Part shown: in pieces, positions 5,884 to 6,992 of the stretch
How the letters are laid out: each line of letters opens with the position of its first letter
Position numbering within the stretch: position 1 is the stretch's first letter
From: JBNKDD01 sp050288085
GTDB taxonomy: Bacteria > Chloroflexota > Anaerolineae > Aggregatilineales > UBA3940
Assembly (NCBI GenBank): GCA_050288085.1
Contig: JBNKDD010000302.1
Location: 1 to 6,992 of the forward strand
Direction of reading: 5' to 3'
DNA length: 6,992 nt
Program-made: the position numbers and the translations under genes
Notes under the pieces: model-generated
What the model saw: the letters and a program-made list of their open reading frames with translations, nothing else
Told to the model about the DNA's origin: nothing
Databases searched by the model: none

Positions 5884-6598
5884 AGTGTTTTCTCGGTTGC
5901 AGTTGGTCGGGGCGTTCGCCCTCCTTGGGATACATCTGGCTGGGATATTCATGTACCTCGGCGCTGGTTAGGGCGTGGAGTGCTTCAGGCAGCCTGCCAT
6001 GAACAACGAGCGCAGCAGGCTGTAAACGCATGATCATTTCTTTGAATCCGGCGGTGAAATGATTGACTTGAATAGGATCTTTGAGGTTGGAGCCTATGGT
6101 GGAAATTCCCAAGACGCTGTGTGGTGGTAGACCCAGGAAACAATAGTCCCAGGTATCAGGCAGCCCCCAGGAGACGGTCGGAATGACCAGGAATTGGTGG
6201 CGCTGCCAGAAGCAGCCTAACCAGCGGCGGCGATAGACGTTGAACTGGTTGACTGCCTGGGGCCAGTCGCGGTAGATGCTGAAATCAGGGGTGAGCGCAA
6301 CCTTGTATTGCTTGAGCGATTCGAGGGCTTTGAGGGGATGGTTCCAGGTGCTTTCGAAGCGGTGGTCGTCCAGCCAGAAGTGCACGCCGACTTGCTTGAG
6401 ATCGACATTCTTACGCCGGAGGCGGGTGCGGTAGGGCAGTAGGTAATCTGGGATGGCGCTGGTCGGAGTGTGATACATGGCGGGGATGCCAAGGGCATTG
6501 TCTGATTCGAATAGCTCGGTGGTGTTGAGGCGATCCCAGTTACCGGGTTTGACCTTGATGAGTGAGGACTCGTGTTTTTCTAGAGCAGGTTGGTTCAT
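5873..6598 (-). CDS. DUF4417 family protein
   Basis: The 241-residue product matches the DUF4417 family along most of its length. Landmarks in order are FESDNALGIP (30-39), HFWLDDHRFESTWN (73-86), LTPDFSIYRDWP (102-113), NVYRRRWLGCFWQ (120-132), VIPTVSWG (138-145), CFLGLPPHSVLGISTIGS (153-170) and a late VVHGRLP (198-204). The family is found mainly in phages and mobile elements. I know of no established biochemical activity; the conserved acidic, arginine and tryptophan residues suggest a nucleic-acid-related role at most. The ATG at 6598 is poorly served: GGAG is about 19 nt upstream and only AGAAG is nearer, so translation may be modest. The 3' end overlaps the polymerase-like gene by 11 nt in another frame, a typical sign of translational coupling, and that gene has only a weak SD (GAGA) of its own. 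Confidence 0.9.
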   Translation of the reverse strand: MNQPALEKHESSLIKVKPGNWDRLNTTELFESDNALGIPAMYHTPTSAIPDYLLPYRTRLRRKNVDLKQVGVHFWLDDHRFESTWNHPLKALESLKQYKVALTPDFSIYRDWPQAVNQFNVYRRRWLGCFWQRHQFLVIPTVSWGLPDTWDYCFLGLPPHSVLGISTIGSNLKDPIQVNHFTAGFKEMIMRLQPAALVVHGRLPEALHALTSAEVHEYPSQMYPKEGERPDQLQPRKHYVL

Positions 6599-6677
6599 TT
6601 TACTACTTCTATAGGTCTCCAGCGGGTGTTTAAGCGCTACTTTAGGTTTTTACGTTCCCCTTTGGGCTTAGAACGGC

Positions 6678-6992
6678 TCAGGGCAGCAGGCGCATGATCA
6701 GAGAGATTAGGCTGATCACGACTAGGACAGCGATGATCAGGATACCTGCGGCGGCAATGGCGACCCCGATCATTATCCCTCGTATTCGCCCACGTTCCTC
6801 CCGCAGGTCCGCAATCTTCCTGTCGCGGTCACTGATAGTGATATAGGCTTTTTCCAGGTCGCGGGTGATTTCTTCGTGTCTCTCTTTGAGGTCGTAAAAC
6901 TTGTTGGCGGCGAGGTGCAGTTTAGATTCGGGGACGACGTTTTCGGCCAACAGGACTGCTTCTTCTTCGGGTGTCTTGACCGGTAAAAACTC
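6678..6992 (-). CDS. C-terminal part of a coiled-coil, tail-anchored membrane protein (N-terminus beyond the window)
   Basis: The frame is open from the right edge to a TGA at 6678-6680, giving 104 visible residues. A TTG at 6950 could serve as a start, but the frame continues upstream without a stop (EFLPVKTPEEEAVL), so I treat the gene as cut by the window. Visible residues about 25-70 form a charged helix with heptad-like hydrophobic spacing (FYDLKERHEEITRDLEKAY, then RKIADLREERGRI), probably a coiled coil. Residues about 73-101 form one strongly hydrophobic helix rich in I, V, A and L, and the protein ends just after it with RLLP. This layout suggests a tail anchor with the coiled coil in the cytoplasm. 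It resembles small phage or plasmid membrane proteins but no family is recognised. The next gene in the same direction starts 79 bp later, with no clear terminator between. Confidence 0.75.
   Translation of the reverse strand, partial: EFLPVKTPEEEAVLLAENVVPESKLHLAANKFYDLKERHEEITRDLEKAYITISDRDRKIADLREERGRIRGIMIGVAIAAAGILIIAVLVVISLISLIMRLLP

Noticed and set aside
5884..5952. Upstream ATG that would extend the polymerase-like protein by 23 residues
   Set aside because: The extension lies fully inside the DUF4417 coding region in another frame and looks like a translation shadow (Cys/Arg/Asn-rich). The ATG at 5883 gives a normal 11-nt overlap.
6599..6677. Promoter for the DUF4417 gene in the 79-bp gap
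   Set aside because: A TATAGA box can be found on the minus strand, but no -35 stands at a proper distance. The cluster may be transcribed from beyond the window.

Overview
This 6,992-base window looks like part of a bacterial mobile element or prophage, or an integrated or plasmid-borne element, rather than a housekeeping region. It is moderately GC-rich and dense in tightly packed genes. None of the genes is a recognisable metabolic or core gene. Two of the proteins belong to families typical of phages, plasmids and integrative elements (DUF4417 and DUF2958). The host cannot be named from the sequence. A Chloroflexota-like or other environmental bacterium is a guess only. I see no tRNA, rRNA, CRISPR array, transposase, integrase or replication protein.

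Layout, left to right. (1) Positions 1-1088, minus strand: the first 362 residues of a protein with an unrecognised N-terminal domain and a C-terminal DUF2958 domain; it runs off the left edge. (2) 1089-1491: a divergent control region with two adjacent small hairpins, a very AT-rich stretch, promoter candidates in both directions, and a 26-bp inverted repeat over the -10 box of the rightward promoter. (3) 1492-2373, plus strand: a 293-residue protein of unknown function with a strongly basic central motif, possibly DNA-binding. (4) 2380-6992, minus strand: a leftward gene cluster. In order of transcription it holds the end of a coiled-coil, tail-anchored membrane protein (cut by the right edge), a DUF4417 protein, a 924-residue polymerase-like protein that overlaps the DUF4417 gene by 11 nt, and a 234-residue protein with an internally duplicated domain 24 nt further on.

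The main discovery is the 924-residue protein. It carries the ordered signature of the double-psi-beta-barrel ('two-barrel') RNA polymerase superfamily, to which beta/beta-prime of cellular RNAP, phage YonO and the eukaryotic RNA-silencing RdRPs (QDE-1/RDR) belong. The signature consists of a WDGAG..S motif, two lysines 25 residues apart (K227 in a KG pair, K252), a DYDGD metal-binding loop (D451/D453/D455), and a downstream LG...N...KTGAD segment. The order and spacing resemble the single-chain RdRP/YonO branch more than beta/beta-prime. I infer an element-encoded single-subunit RNA polymerase. Whether it copies DNA (late transcription, as YonO does) or RNA is open.

The tight coupling of DUF4417, polymerase and duplicated-domain genes suggests they act together, perhaps as the polymerase and its accessory factors. 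The other genes may regulate the element or supply membrane functions. This joint role is inference from gene order only.
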